From Sulfurivermis sp041678005 (GTDB taxonomy: Bacteria; Pseudomonadota; Gammaproteobacteria; Thiohalomonadales; Thiohalomonadaceae), in contig JBAYOW010000002.1 of assembly GCA_041678005.1 (NCBI GenBank), forward strand, positions 36,932-100,931: a stretch of DNA of 64,000 bases. The letters run 5' to 3'. Made by a program: the position numbers and the translations under genes. The notes below the pieces were generated by a model. That model saw only the letters and a program-made list of their open reading frames with translations. It was not told where the DNA came from and did not search any database. This document shows positions 26,044 to 35,120 of this stretch, in pieces. How positions within the stretch are numbered: the stretch's first letter is position 1; every line of letters begins with the position of its first letter.

Positions 26044-26997
26044 ATGACAGACACCCTGAAACAAAGCGTCCACCAGCAACGAGAGCTACTCACTGGTCTG
26101 CTCGCCGAGGCCATGCATGCCCTCGCCCTACGCTGCGCCGACAGCATGCACGATCGCACTCAACTGGAGAGCTTGCTGCAACAGGCATTGCCTGCGCTGG
26201 AGCAATGCAAACACCTGTATATCCTTGATGCCGAAGGCGTCCAGTTGACCGATAACATCACCAACGAAGGTCACGACGCAGTACATTTAGGCCGCCATCG
26301 GATGGATCGGCCTTATATGCAGGGCATCATCGGCAATACAGACTTTAAGCTTTCCGAGGCCTATATCAGCCGCAATAAAAAACGCCCCTCGCTAACCGCC
26401 ATCCAGGTCATACATGATGACCAGGGACAACGCATTGGGTTTCTTGGTGCTGATTTTGATCTGCGTGAACTGCCGATCACCGGCGGCCTATACCACGAAC
26501 CAGATACCTGGCGACAGATTAAAGGCGATCCTGCTATTCGCAGTGGGGTTTTTCTGCATCAACGCAGTGAAAGCCTGATGGATCAGCAGCTGGATAAAGT
26601 CCTGCCAATCCTGAATGAATTAATCAGCGAGCATGGCGTGTATCACGGCAAGCTGCATTTCTCCTCCAATCGCGGCACCATCTGGCATGTCGATGATCCA
26701 TTCATCTACCGTCTGCTCACCATCGAGCAACTGACCGATACGAATACCTGTTTGGGCTATCCGCGCCGTCCTTATCATCCGCGCGCTATCGTGCCCGCCA
26801 ACCAGCTCATGGCTATCTTCGAGCTATTTCGCAGCCTGCGCTTTGCCGATGAAAACGTCTATTTGCGTGCTGGCTCGATTAACATCATCAACGGCATGGT
26901 CAGCCTGAACTTTTCCTGCGATGGCTCACACTACATGCGGTGGGACGATTTTCTCCACCGCAGCACAGAATTCTGGTTTGGCACACTCAATCAATAG
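26044..26997 (+). CDS. PDC/Cache sensor domain protein, apparently soluble
   Basis: A 317-residue protein. Residues about 15-165 look like a PDC (Cache) ligand-binding domain. A YILDAEGVQLTDN strand pair, the R-x-x-RPYMQGI signature and the GFLGADFDLREL strand are typical of such domains in chemoreceptors and kinases. No transmembrane helix and no output domain (HAMP, kinase, GGDEF, MCP) is visible, so it may be a cytoplasmic ligand-binding protein. The C-terminal half contains VYLRAGSINIINGMVSLNFS, with no function I recognise. It follows argH closely and may be cotranscribed. The exact role is unknown. Confidence 0.75.
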   Translation: MTDTLKQSVHQQRELLTGLLAEAMHALALRCADSMHDRTQLESLLQQALPALEQCKHLYILDAEGVQLTDNITNEGHDAVHLGRHRMDRPYMQGIIGNTDFKLSEAYISRNKKRPSLTAIQVIHDDQGQRIGFLGADFDLRELPITGGLYHEPDTWRQIKGDPAIRSGVFLHQRSESLMDQQLDKVLPILNELISEHGVYHGKLHFSSNRGTIWHVDDPFIYRLLTIEQLTDTNTCLGYPRRPYHPRAIVPANQLMAIFELFRSLRFADENVYLRAGSINIINGMVSLNFSCDGSHYMRWDDFLHRSTEFWFGTLNQ

Positions 26998-27047
26998 CTC
27001 TTTTCACACAGTAGTGAGCCAGCTGAGTAAATAACTGAAAAACCGCT

Positions 27048-27413
27048 ATGCCTATCCTGCTATTTCGCCTCAACCGTGTGCCTGAAGATGAAGCAGACGA
27101 CATTCGTCATCTGCTGAACGAGCATCACATCAAGTATTACGAGACAGAAGCAGGCCGCTGGGGAATTTCTCTGGCGGCAATCTGGCTGCACGATGACAGC
27201 CTTCAACTTGAGAGGGCACAACAACTAATTGATGACTACCAGACACAACGTGAACAACAAGCACGTAGCGCATACAACGAACGTCAACAAAACGGCCAGC
27301 AGGAAACCATACTCAAGCGCTTCCTGCAGCGTCCCGTGCAACTGTTTGCCTATGCCCTTGCCATACTTGCCATCATCTACTTCACCCTGATGCCATTCTT
27401 CAGCTGGCCTTAA
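27048..27413 (+). CDS. DUF6164-like small membrane protein
   Basis: A 121-residue protein with a soluble N-terminal domain (about 1-65) of DUF2007-like character (RLNRVPEDEADDIRHLL, YYETEAGRWGIS). A charged glutamine-rich linker and one C-terminal membrane helix (LFAYALAILAIIYFTLMPFF) follow. The family appears in sulfur-oxidising and other Gammaproteobacteria and has no assigned function. Its TAA stop forms part of the 4-bp target site of the MITE that follows immediately. Confidence 0.75.
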   Translation: MPILLFRLNRVPEDEADDIRHLLNEHHIKYYETEAGRWGISLAAIWLHDDSLQLERAQQLIDDYQTQREQQARSAYNERQQNGQQETILKRFLQRPVQLFAYALAILAIIYFTLMPFFSWP

Positions 27414-27553
27414 GGAAGCGCTGAATAATTACCTGCGTTGTCAGGGCGGTGTTAAAAAACGACTAAAAATGCTCATTTACTACGTGTAAACTGCGCTTTT
27501 TCGCCGTTTTTTGCCTAGCCCTGTCTGCCTCGCCAACATTATTCAGTGCTTCC
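27414..27553. mobile_element. MITE, full-length 140-bp copy
   Basis: The ends are GGAAGCGCTGAATAAT on the left and the complement of GGAAGCACTGAATAAT on the right. The flanking bases are TTAA and CTAA, a 4-bp target duplication with one mismatch. Compared with the copy at 35121-35260 the element has the same length and is nearly identical in reverse orientation. There is no coding capacity. The IS5-like GGAAG terminus and YTAR-type target suggest an IS5-family transposase moves it. Confidence 0.8.
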
Positions 27554-27610
27554 CTAAGCTGCGTACTGCATCAGACACTAATGGCATGAGGCTTTAGCTC
27601 GCCTAAATAT

Positions 27611-28093
27611 TCATCCATCAACCGGCAAGGCCGTTTTATCCACCACACGGCGCAGGACAAAACTGGAATGCACGCCGCTCACGCCTTCGATGCGGGTGCT
27701 CTTGTTGAGCAGTAAATCCTGAAATGCATCCATATCGCGCACCACCACCTTAAGCTGATAATCAGCCGCCTGCCCGGTAATCAATAGGCATTCCAACACC
27801 TGTGGCAGCTCGGCAATCCTGGCCTCAAAATTAGCGAAGCGCTCAGCCGTGTGGCTATCCATCGAAATATGAATCAAGGCCATCAGGTTCAATCCCAGCC
27901 GCTTGCTATCCAGCAGGGCGTGATAACCAAAGATCAGTCCGTTTTCTTCCAAAGCGCGCACCCGTCGCAAGCACGGCGAGGGTGACAGTCCAATGCGGTC
28001 GGCCAGCTCCTGATTGCTGATACGGCCATCCTGCTGCAAGACCTCAAGAATATGGCGATCGTAGCGGTCGAGTTGCATGTTTTGTTTGCTCAT
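27611..28093 (-). CDS. Lrp/AsnC-family transcriptional regulator
   Basis: A 160-residue feast/famine regulator: N-terminal helix-turn-helix (LQQDGRISNQELADRIGLSP), then the RAM ligand-binding domain (GYHALLDSKRLGLNLMALIH, LLITGQAADYQLKVVVRDMDAF). It is divergent from leuA across 182 bp, so it may control leucine synthesis and itself. It resembles Lrp more than AsnC, but the global Lrp role cannot be assigned from sequence. Confidence 0.92.
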   Translation of the reverse strand: MSKQNMQLDRYDRHILEVLQQDGRISNQELADRIGLSPSPCLRRVRALEENGLIFGYHALLDSKRLGLNLMALIHISMDSHTAERFANFEARIAELPQVLECLLITGQAADYQLKVVVRDMDAFQDLLLNKSTRIEGVSGVHSSFVLRRVVDKTALPVDG

Positions 28094-28114
28094 TGCTCAA
28101 TATCGAAAAACAAA

Positions 28115-28169
28115 AGCAGATAATTGCTAATTAGTAGCTTATACCGGCAAAAATAGCAAGCAAATTGCT
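28115..28169 (+). promoter_or_regulatory. Candidate Lrp-type operator repeats between lrp-like gene and leuA
   Basis: Two inverted repeats of the form AGCA-N6/7-TGCT occur at 28115-28128 and 28155-28169. Their centres are about 40 bp apart, close to four helical turns. This resembles the half-sites and phasing of Lrp/AsnC operators. It is a visual observation without experimental support. Confidence 0.35.
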
Positions 28170-28275
28170 CGTGTGTAGGCGTATTCTTTCACCATCTCGA
28201 AAACATCGAGAGCTAACTGCCAAATCTCACGAGGAAGCGGCAAATATTACAAAAGCCATCAGCCAAGAGACCGCT

Positions 28276-29946
28276 ATGAAAACCTTTGATCACCGTAAAT
28301 ACCGGCCAACCTCAATGATTGATCTGCCTGACCGTCAGTGGCCGAACAAGCGCATTACACAGGCACCACGCTGGGCCAGTGTTGCTCTGCGCGATGGCAA
28401 CCAGGCACTACTGGAGCCGATGGATGTAATGCACAAGCGACAGATGTGGGCCTTGCTGCTTGAGCTGGGCTTCAAAGAGATCGAGGTCGGCTTTCCTTCG
28501 GCCAGCCAACCAGATTTTGATTTCGTCCGCTGGTTGATCGAGACGCAACAAATTCCGGATGATGTAACCATCCAGGTTTTGGTACAGGCGCGCGAGGAGC
28601 TTATCGTGCGTACCTTTGAGGCACTCAAGGGAGTACAGCGCGCCATTGTTCATGTGTATAACTCCACCTCCAGGCTACAGCGTGAGCGCGTATTTCAAAT
28701 GGATCGCGCAGACATCAAGGCGATCGCAGTGCACGGGGCTGAATTACTCAAACGCGAGGCCGCCCTTTATCCAGCGACAGACTGGACCTTCCAGTATTCG
28801 CCCGAGAGTTTTTCTGCTACCGAGCCGGAATATGCCGTTGAGGTCTGTAATGCAGTCATTTATATCTGGCAGCCAAGTCCGGCAAAGCCGTGCATCATTA
28901 ACCTGCCAGCGACAGTTGAAAACAGTATGCCCAATGTATTTGCTGACCAGATAGAATGGTTTTGCCGACACATAAACCGCCGCGAAAGCATTATTGTCTC
29001 GGTGCACACCCACAATGATCGTGGCTGCGCTGTGGCGGCGGCAGAAATGGCCGTGCTGGCGGGGGCAGATCGGGTCGAGGGAACACTCTTCGGCAACGGT
29101 GAGCGCACCGGCAATATGGATATCATCACCATGGCGATGAACTTCTACAGCCAGGGCATCGATCCACAGCTTGACCTGTCCAGGCCAGACGCCATTATGC
29201 AAACCTGCGTGGCCTGCACTGACTTACCTGTGCATCCGCGTCATCCGTGGGTTGGCGAACTGGTCTATACCGCCTTCTCTGGCAGTCATCAGGACGCCAT
29301 CCGCAAGAGCCTCAAGCTGCAAAGTACCGATGAGCCGTGGCAAGTTGCCTATCTGCCCATCGACCCGCGCGATCTGGGGCGCGACTATCAGGCCGTGGTA
29401 CGCGTCAACAGCCAGTCGGGTAAAGGCGGCGTTGCCTTTGTGCTGGAGCGCGATCATGGTCTCTCATTGCCACGCTGGCTACAGGTGGAGCTGGCGCAAA
29501 TTGTCCAGCGCGAAAGTGAACACGGCAATGGTGAGATCGATAGCACACGTATCCATCAATTGTTTCAACAGCACTTCATTGCTGATCACTCGCCACTGTG
29601 TTTAAAGGGCTATCAGCTCAAACAGCACGAAGCGAGCTATACATTCAGCGCTGAGATAATAGACCAAGGCAAGCTGCAGCAACTGAAAGGCCAGGGCGAA
29701 GGGGCGATTGCGGCCTTTATCGACGCCTGGAGCAGACATAGCGGCCAAGCGCTAAACATCGTTGACTATAGCGAACATGCCCTGGGACACAGAACGAATG
29801 CCGAGGCTATGGCCTATGTTCAGCTCAGTATCAATAACCAGCGATACAGCGGCGCAGCACACGATCATGACAGCGTGAGCGCCACGCTGAAGGCAGTGAT
29901 CTCGGCGCTCAATCGTGCCAATAGCCAGATGGCTGCAGCAGCTTAA
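28276..29946 (+). CDS. leuA: 2-isopropylmalate synthase (long LeuA type)
   Basis: First committed enzyme of leucine synthesis, joining acetyl-CoA and 2-oxoisovalerate. The protein is 556 aa from ATG 28276, which follows AAGAGA. It has the long, fungal/actinobacterial-like form with the leader KYRPTSMIDLPDRQWP. The TIM-barrel motifs are SVALRDGNQALLEPMD, EVGFPSASQPDFDF and SVHTHNDRGCAVAAAE with the metal-binding HxH. A C-terminal LeuA dimer/regulatory domain (about 430-550) should bind leucine. The Lrp-like gene is divergent. Confidence 0.96.
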   Translation: MKTFDHRKYRPTSMIDLPDRQWPNKRITQAPRWASVALRDGNQALLEPMDVMHKRQMWALLLELGFKEIEVGFPSASQPDFDFVRWLIETQQIPDDVTIQVLVQAREELIVRTFEALKGVQRAIVHVYNSTSRLQRERVFQMDRADIKAIAVHGAELLKREAALYPATDWTFQYSPESFSATEPEYAVEVCNAVIYIWQPSPAKPCIINLPATVENSMPNVFADQIEWFCRHINRRESIIVSVHTHNDRGCAVAAAEMAVLAGADRVEGTLFGNGERTGNMDIITMAMNFYSQGIDPQLDLSRPDAIMQTCVACTDLPVHPRHPWVGELVYTAFSGSHQDAIRKSLKLQSTDEPWQVAYLPIDPRDLGRDYQAVVRVNSQSGKGGVAFVLERDHGLSLPRWLQVELAQIVQRESEHGNGEIDSTRIHQLFQQHFIADHSPLCLKGYQLKQHEASYTFSAEIIDQGKLQQLKGQGEGAIAAFIDAWSRHSGQALNIVDYSEHALGHRTNAEAMAYVQLSINNQRYSGAAHDHDSVSATLKAVISALNRANSQMAAAA

Positions 29947-30009
29947 GGCTTTGACCTTTTGCCCGCTTTGCGGTGAAATGTTTTCCTCACTGACACACAG
30001 GAAAACACT

Positions 30010-30408
30010 ATGTCTGATTTACGCCGCAAAGCAGGCAAAACCATCGACCAGAGCAAGCTCGATGATCTCGTCGCCAAGGCGCACAAGGATCGTGACAAGC
30101 GCCTGGAAGGCTATCGTGAACAATCCCTGCGCCTTCACCCCTGGCTCTGCGGGCGTTGCGGACGTGAATTCACCCGCACCAACTTGCATGAGCTGACCGT
30201 CCACCACAAGGATCACAATCACGACAACAATCCGCCCGATGGCAGCAACTGGGAAAATCTTTGTCTCTATTGTCACGACAACGAACACCAGCGTTATGTC
30301 GACAAGGTGCGCGGCTTCGACAGCCTGGCGGTCGATAAACAAGAGGCTTCCACTCACAACCCCTTTGCCGATCTCAAAGGCATGCTGGGTAAAAATGCAG
30401 ATAAATAA
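30010..30408 (+). CDS. YajD-family HNH nuclease
   Basis: A 132-residue protein with a central HNH motif. A zinc knuckle CGRCGREF pairs with a later CLYCHDNEHQ, and the catalytic part reads ELTVHHKDHNHDNNPPDGSNWENL. The N-terminus is basic and helical. YajD proteins are conserved HNH endonuclease-like proteins of unknown biological role. AGGAAA precedes the ATG. It overlaps the GIY-YIG gene by 14 bp. Confidence 0.9.
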   Translation: MSDLRRKAGKTIDQSKLDDLVAKAHKDRDKRLEGYREQSLRLHPWLCGRCGREFTRTNLHELTVHHKDHNHDNNPPDGSNWENLCLYCHDNEHQRYVDKVRGFDSLAVDKQEASTHNPFADLKGMLGKNADK

Positions 30409-30649
30409 CTGGTTTGTCTATCTGCTGCGCTGTGCCGATGACTCGCTTTACACCGGCGTGACCACGGATGTCGAACGCCGCCTGGCCGAACACAATCACA
30501 GCAACAGCCGTGGCGCACGTTACACTCGCGCCCGTCGTCCAGTGGAATTGCTCTATCATGAAAATGTCGCGGATCGCGCTGCTGCCTGCCGCCGTGAGGC
30601 CGCCATCCGTCGTTATAGCCGCAGTGAAAAACTGGCCTTAACTCAATGA
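30395..30649 (+). CDS. GIY-YIG nuclease-superfamily protein (YhbQ type)
   Basis: An 84-residue single-domain protein: VYLLRCADDSLYTGVTTDVERRL corresponds to the GIY-YIG strands (here VYLL...YTG), followed by the conserved R, H and N (EHN) and a metal-binding E in CRREAAIRRYSR. YhbQ-like proteins have reported DNA nuclease activity, but their cellular role is uncertain. The start at 30395 lies inside the HNH gene, and its stop overlaps the next start (ATGA), so the three genes look translationally coupled. Confidence 0.88.
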   Translation: MQINNWFVYLLRCADDSLYTGVTTDVERRLAEHNHSNSRGARYTRARRPVELLYHENVADRAAACRREAAIRRYSRSEKLALTQ

Positions 30650-31182
30650 GCGATACGCAAAAACTCAAACTACAGATCACGGCCAAACAACTTGAGCAGC
30701 TTTGCCGTCATCTTGCCGTGCACAATCCTGACAGCGAGCATTACCTCGCCATGCTCACCGCACTGCAGACCTTCATCGCCGCCGGAGCCGATGCTGGCGT
30801 GCAGGCCGAAGCCATCTATACATCGATCCGCACACAGCTCCTTGACGAGCAAGAGCGCGTACGCACGCAACTTTTACAACAAAAAGCGCAGTCCCTGCTA
30901 AAAGCCCTGCAAAACCAAAACATCAACGCCATCGCCACTTTATACCAAAGCCTGTCGCGCAGCGGATTCTGGGAGATCTTGCAAGAAAGCCTAGCCTGCC
31001 TTGATGAGCATACTCATGCAGCCCTTGCGCGCTGGGTCAATGATTGGGTGCAGCAAACACGCCAACGGGGTGAACAAGCCAGCGGCTATCCAGATGCAAT
31101 AGATTTTGCCAAGGCAGACATCAATATTGCCGAGTACACGGCAATGTGTGATTTACAAAAATGCATCGCTAATCAGGCTTAG
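30646..31182 (+). CDS. Uncharacterised helical protein
   Basis: A 178-residue protein I cannot assign. It is predicted to be almost all alpha-helical, rich in A, L and Q, with no membrane segment, signal peptide or recognisable catalytic motif. Three cysteines are scattered (LCRHLAV, LACLDE, MCDLQKCIA). Its start overlaps the GIY-YIG stop by 4 bp, so it belongs to the HNH/GIY-YIG unit and could be an accessory or partner of those nucleases. That link rests on position only. Confidence 0.7.
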   Translation: MSDTQKLKLQITAKQLEQLCRHLAVHNPDSEHYLAMLTALQTFIAAGADAGVQAEAIYTSIRTQLLDEQERVRTQLLQQKAQSLLKALQNQNINAIATLYQSLSRSGFWEILQESLACLDEHTHAALARWVNDWVQQTRQRGEQASGYPDAIDFAKADINIAEYTAMCDLQKCIANQA

Positions 31183-31190
31183 TCCGCATG

Positions 31191-31231
31191 TTTCACCGCC
31201 CTGACAACGTAGGTAATTATCCAGCGCTTCC
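31191..31231. mobile_element. MITE half copy (right end only)
   Basis: The 41 bp (caccgccctgacaacg...cagcgcttcc) match the right end of the 35121-35260 element with two or three differences. They are followed by TTAG, whose complement is CTAA. No left half is present on the other side. It lies between two convergent genes, and the TTA of the flank is the stop codon of the small membrane protein. Confidence 0.7.
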
Positions 31232-31429
31232 TTAGAACATCCTCAGCAAGCCATAAAACACTGAACCTGCTATCAACAAATAGCCCACCACCGGCAATAG
31301 ACGATTGAGCAAGGTGAATATTTGCGGCATCTGATCCAGCCTGCCGCGCACACTGCGCGGATAGTACCAAGCTAAGTAAATACCTACGCCGGTATTAATC
31401 AACAAGGATAAAAATTCACCACCACCCAT
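31232..31429 (-). CDS. Small two-helix membrane protein, uncharacterised
   Basis: A 65-residue protein with two hydrophobic helices (LLINTGVGIYLAWYY and LLPVVGYLLIAGSVFYGLL) separated by a basic loop (PRSVRGRLDQMP). The ATG at 31429 has AGGGTGA eight bases upstream; GTG 31441 is possible. It begins 24 bp after hemW on the same strand and probably shares its transcript. The function is unknown. The stop codon lies in the target flank of the MITE fragment. Confidence 0.65.
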   Translation of the reverse strand: MGGGEFLSLLINTGVGIYLAWYYPRSVRGRLDQMPQIFTLLNRLLPVVGYLLIAGSVFYGLLRMF

Positions 31430-31453
31430 GATTTCATTCACCCTGTTTATAGC

Positions 31454-32608
31454 TCACGCTTCATCGAGAAACAGTTCAAGCAAATCATTGAGAAAATTCT
31501 GCCCATGCGCAGTAGGACAAATGCGTGATTGATTCCATCTAATCAAGCCACGTTGTTCGGCCTCCTGCAAGGCAGCTGTCACAATATTGAGCGACATGCC
31601 CGTATGCTGAGAGAACAACTCAGTCTCAAAACCATCCACCAGTCGCAAGGCATTCAGCATAAACTCAAACGCTGCATCATGACGACGCAAGAATTTACGA
31701 CCATCACATTTATCTGCTGCTGCCAGATATTCCCGTGGATGTCGTTTTTTCCACAGGCGCTCAATGCGGCCCTCTGCTGCCTGAGTGATCTTGGCATGGG
31801 CGCCTGCGCCTATACCCAGATAATCGCCAAAGCGCCAATAATTTAGATTATGCCGACACTGCCTGCCAGCTTGTGCATAAGCAGAAATTTCATACTGGGC
31901 AAAACCCGCCTTGGCCAACAGCTCCTGCCCCTGCCGCTGAATGGTTTCTATATATTCCTCAACAGGTAGCACTGGTGGACTATGATGAAAGGCGGTGTTG
32001 GGTTCGAGGGTCAGTTGATAATAAGAAATATGTGCAGGCGTCAGTGACAAGGCCAGCGATACATCATCCCGCCCCTGCAACTCCGACTGGCCGGGCAGGC
32101 CAAACATCAAGTCCAGATTGAGATTGTCAAAGCCGACCTGATGTGCTGCCTCAGCGGCCTTGATAGCCTCTTGCCGACCGTGGATACGGCCAAGTCGAAC
32201 CAACAGGTCATCATGAAAGCTTTGCACACCTATAGATAGGCGATTGACCCCCAAGGCATGAAATTCTGCAAAGCGACCGGCCTCCACTGTGCCAGGATTG
32301 GCCTCTAGCGTGATCTCTGCTTCAGGCAGGACGCGTAGACGAGCACGCAGACCGGACAACAGGCGGTATAGTGCCGCAGGCGAAAGCAGGCTGGGCGTCC
32401 CGCCACCGATGAACACGCTCTGCACCGCACGTCCCCATACCAGAGGCAAATCCTGTTCCAGATCGGCAAGCAAGGCATCTATATATTGCAGCTCTGGTAA
32501 TTCCGTGGTGAGTTCATGTGAATTAAAATCACAATAAGGGCATTTGCGCACACACCACGGCACATGCGCATAAAGCGTCAGCGGCTGCATGACACTAAAC
32601 TGAAACAT
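31454..32608 (-). CDS. hemW: Radical SAM protein HemW (coproporphyrinogen oxidase-like)
   Basis: A 384-residue radical SAM protein. The 4Fe-4S site is CVRKCPYCDF near residue 22, followed by the SAM-binding GGGTPSLL and the LEANPGTVE motif. The C-terminal HemN_C-like domain contains EFMLNALRLVDGF. The extra N-terminal cysteine and sequence required by true HemN are absent, which fits HemW, described as a heme chaperone rather than an oxidase. The ATG at 32608 follows GAGG by seven bases. It is divergent from the GGDEF-EAL gene. Confidence 0.92.
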   Translation of the reverse strand: MFQFSVMQPLTLYAHVPWCVRKCPYCDFNSHELTTELPELQYIDALLADLEQDLPLVWGRAVQSVFIGGGTPSLLSPAALYRLLSGLRARLRVLPEAEITLEANPGTVEAGRFAEFHALGVNRLSIGVQSFHDDLLVRLGRIHGRQEAIKAAEAAHQVGFDNLNLDLMFGLPGQSELQGRDDVSLALSLTPAHISYYQLTLEPNTAFHHSPPVLPVEEYIETIQRQGQELLAKAGFAQYEISAYAQAGRQCRHNLNYWRFGDYLGIGAGAHAKITQAAEGRIERLWKKRHPREYLAAADKCDGRKFLRRHDAAFEFMLNALRLVDGFETELFSQHTGMSLNIVTAALQEAEQRGLIRWNQSRICPTAHGQNFLNDLLELFLDEA

Positions 32609-32739
32609 CAATAAACCTCAATCCTGTTGGCTTTTCTGTATACTGAAAAAATGCGATTAACCTGTTTTTAGTCGTGTTATTAATTTTGACCCAGCACCAC
32701 ATTCAGTGAATTCACGTGAGTAAAACATAAAAACCAGTC

Positions 32740-35025
32740 ATGAACAGAAACCTTCTTTCATACCTCAGCATTCCGCTGATTCTGATTATCATCGGCCTGC
32801 CTTTGCTGACGATAAATCCTCACCTCGGCACTATTCTCGTTACCAGTTCATTTTGGCTTTTTTTGCATTTTTTCCTCATGCATCGCATCAAGCGACAAGC
32901 TGTTACTGCTTTGCACGAACACCAACGCGCCGAGAAATTCCATGCACAGCATACCCGCAAGCTCAATGAACGCGTCAAGGAGCTACGCAGCCTGCTGGAA
33001 GCCTCGGAAATCATGGTACAAGATGAGTTACCGCTTGAGGACACCTTGCAGCAAATTGTCACCTGCATGCCTGCTGCATTACAAAACAGTGAAAAAGCCT
33101 GGGCACGCATCAATCTGAAAGGCCAGTCATATACAGCCGGTCGACTCGGCGATGGCCCATCAATCTCACAACCTGTAATTTCTAATGGGCAACACATAGG
33201 CAGCTTTGAGTTTGGCTACCAGCAGTCCAGCAAGAATACTGAAGCTGAGGCTTTTCTTGCCGAAGAACACAATCTATTGAGCATATTATCCTCTCAGGTC
33301 GGCCACCTGTATGAGAAGAAAACAGCCCATGAACAATTACAACTTGCGGCGCTGGTATTCGATAACAGCCGCGAAATGATCGCCATCACCGATGGGCAGC
33401 AACATGTGCTCAGTGTCAACAAGGCATTCACCAAGATAACCGGTTACCACGCCGAAGAGCTGATTGGTAAACACATCCGCACCATCAAATCCAACCGCCA
33501 CGACAAGGCCTTTTATACCGCTATGTGGCGTGATATATCAGAGGCAGGCTTCTGGCAGGGTGAGCTATGGAATCGCAGCAAACAAGGCGCACTTTATCCG
33601 GTACTGGCCTCCATTGCTGCAGTGCGCGGCAAGGATGGAATAATAAATCATTACATCGCTGTTTCTACCGACATAAGTAAAAACAAAAAGGCTGAGGAGC
33701 ACATCCGCTATCTGGCCTATTACGATCCACTGACGGAGCTGCCAAACCGTATTCTGCTGGAGGATCGCGCCAGCCAAATCCTGCATAAAGCCAGGAATAA
33801 ACAACTAAGCGTTGCCTGTTTATTTCTTGACATCGATCATTTCAAGACCATCAATGACTCGCTGGGTCACCTAAGCGGTGATGAGCTACTGCAGGAGGTA
33901 GCCAGTCGCATAAATAAAGCATTGCAACATGATGAAATCGCCGGACGTGTTGGGGGGGATGAGTTCCTGATTATACTCGCCGACACTGAGGGCTCCGGGG
34001 CCATACAGGTTGCCCATCATCTGCTGGAGGTCATGGCGCAGCCCTTTGTCATTAACAAACACACTCTCTACATCTCTATCAGCATCGGCATTGCCGTCTA
34101 CCCCAATGATGGTGAGAATTTTCATGAGCTGCTGAAAAATTCCGATATCGCCAAACACAAGGCCAAGGAGCTGGGACGCAATCGCTACTACTTCTTCACC
34201 CCTGAACTCAATGAAGCAGCCATGGAGCGTTTTACACTGGAGCGAGCCTTGCGCACGGCACTGGAAAGCAACAATCTTGCCCTCCATTATCAGCCGCAAA
34301 TTGATCTTAAAAGCGGTCGGGTCATCGGTGTTGAAGCATTGCTGCGCTGGCAGCATCCGGAGCTAGGCTTTATCTCTCCTGCCAAATTCATTCCCATTGC
34401 CGAGCAAAGCGGCCTGATTGCACAAATAGGCACCTGGGTACTACAGGAGGCCTGTAGGCAAAATAAAATCTGGCAGGAAAACGGCCTGCCACCATTTACC
34501 GTAGCCATCAATATTTCTGTACGGCAATTCTCCTTGAGCAATATCGCCAGCGAAGTAAAACAAGCCCTTGCCAGCACGGGCTTGCTGGCAAAACATCTGG
34601 AAGTGGAAATCACCGAAAGCCTGCTGGCACAGGACATGGAAGCAACCCTGGCGATGCTGCAAGAACTAAGCACTATAGGCGTACAAATTGCTGTGGATGA
34701 TTTTGGCACGGGCTATTCTAGCCTGGCCTATTTAAAGCGCTTTCCACTCGACAAACTCAAGCTTGACCAGTCTTTTGTACACGATCTGGAAGAAAACCCG
34801 GATGATCGTGCCATCGCCTCCGGGGTAGTCAATCTGGGGCAAAGTCTTGGCCTGGGGGTCATAGCCGAAGGCGTGGAGAAAGAAGGACAGCTAGCCATTC
34901 TGCAACAACTCGGCTGCGACGAAATCCAGGGTTATCTGTTTAGCCGGCCGTTACCCGCCGATGAGTTGGCGGACTGGCTAAGGAATTATCCCCAACAGCA
35001 TGATGCCCGGACTGCTTGTCTATAG
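32740..35025 (+). CDS. PAS-GGDEF-EAL cyclic-di-GMP protein
   Basis: A 761-residue inner-membrane signalling protein. Two N-terminal helices (about 5-50) and a coiled stretch precede a GAF-like segment (about 90-195). A PAS domain (about 205-315, ITDGQQHVLSVNKAFTKITG) comes next, with the PAC end YIAVSTDIS. The GGDEF domain (about 330-490) has an intact RVGGDEFLI. The EAL domain (about 505-750) has EALLRW, ITESLL and DDFGTGYSSLAYL, so both synthase and phosphodiesterase sites look preserved. The net activity cannot be predicted. No operon partner; hemW is divergent. Confidence 0.94.
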   Translation: MNRNLLSYLSIPLILIIIGLPLLTINPHLGTILVTSSFWLFLHFFLMHRIKRQAVTALHEHQRAEKFHAQHTRKLNERVKELRSLLEASEIMVQDELPLEDTLQQIVTCMPAALQNSEKAWARINLKGQSYTAGRLGDGPSISQPVISNGQHIGSFEFGYQQSSKNTEAEAFLAEEHNLLSILSSQVGHLYEKKTAHEQLQLAALVFDNSREMIAITDGQQHVLSVNKAFTKITGYHAEELIGKHIRTIKSNRHDKAFYTAMWRDISEAGFWQGELWNRSKQGALYPVLASIAAVRGKDGIINHYIAVSTDISKNKKAEEHIRYLAYYDPLTELPNRILLEDRASQILHKARNKQLSVACLFLDIDHFKTINDSLGHLSGDELLQEVASRINKALQHDEIAGRVGGDEFLIILADTEGSGAIQVAHHLLEVMAQPFVINKHTLYISISIGIAVYPNDGENFHELLKNSDIAKHKAKELGRNRYYFFTPELNEAAMERFTLERALRTALESNNLALHYQPQIDLKSGRVIGVEALLRWQHPELGFISPAKFIPIAEQSGLIAQIGTWVLQEACRQNKIWQENGLPPFTVAINISVRQFSLSNIASEVKQALASTGLLAKHLEVEITESLLAQDMEATLAMLQELSTIGVQIAVDDFGTGYSSLAYLKRFPLDKLKLDQSFVHDLEENPDDRAIASGVVNLGQSLGLGVIAEGVEKEGQLAILQQLGCDEIQGYLFSRPLPADELADWLRNYPQQHDARTACL

Positions 35026-35120
35026 CCCATAGCCCGCACATTTCGCCAGGATGCAGATTGCGGCGGATTGCTGGCCGAGGGCTACGCTTGCGATAAACAG
35101 CAATAGACCATTTTGCTTTT

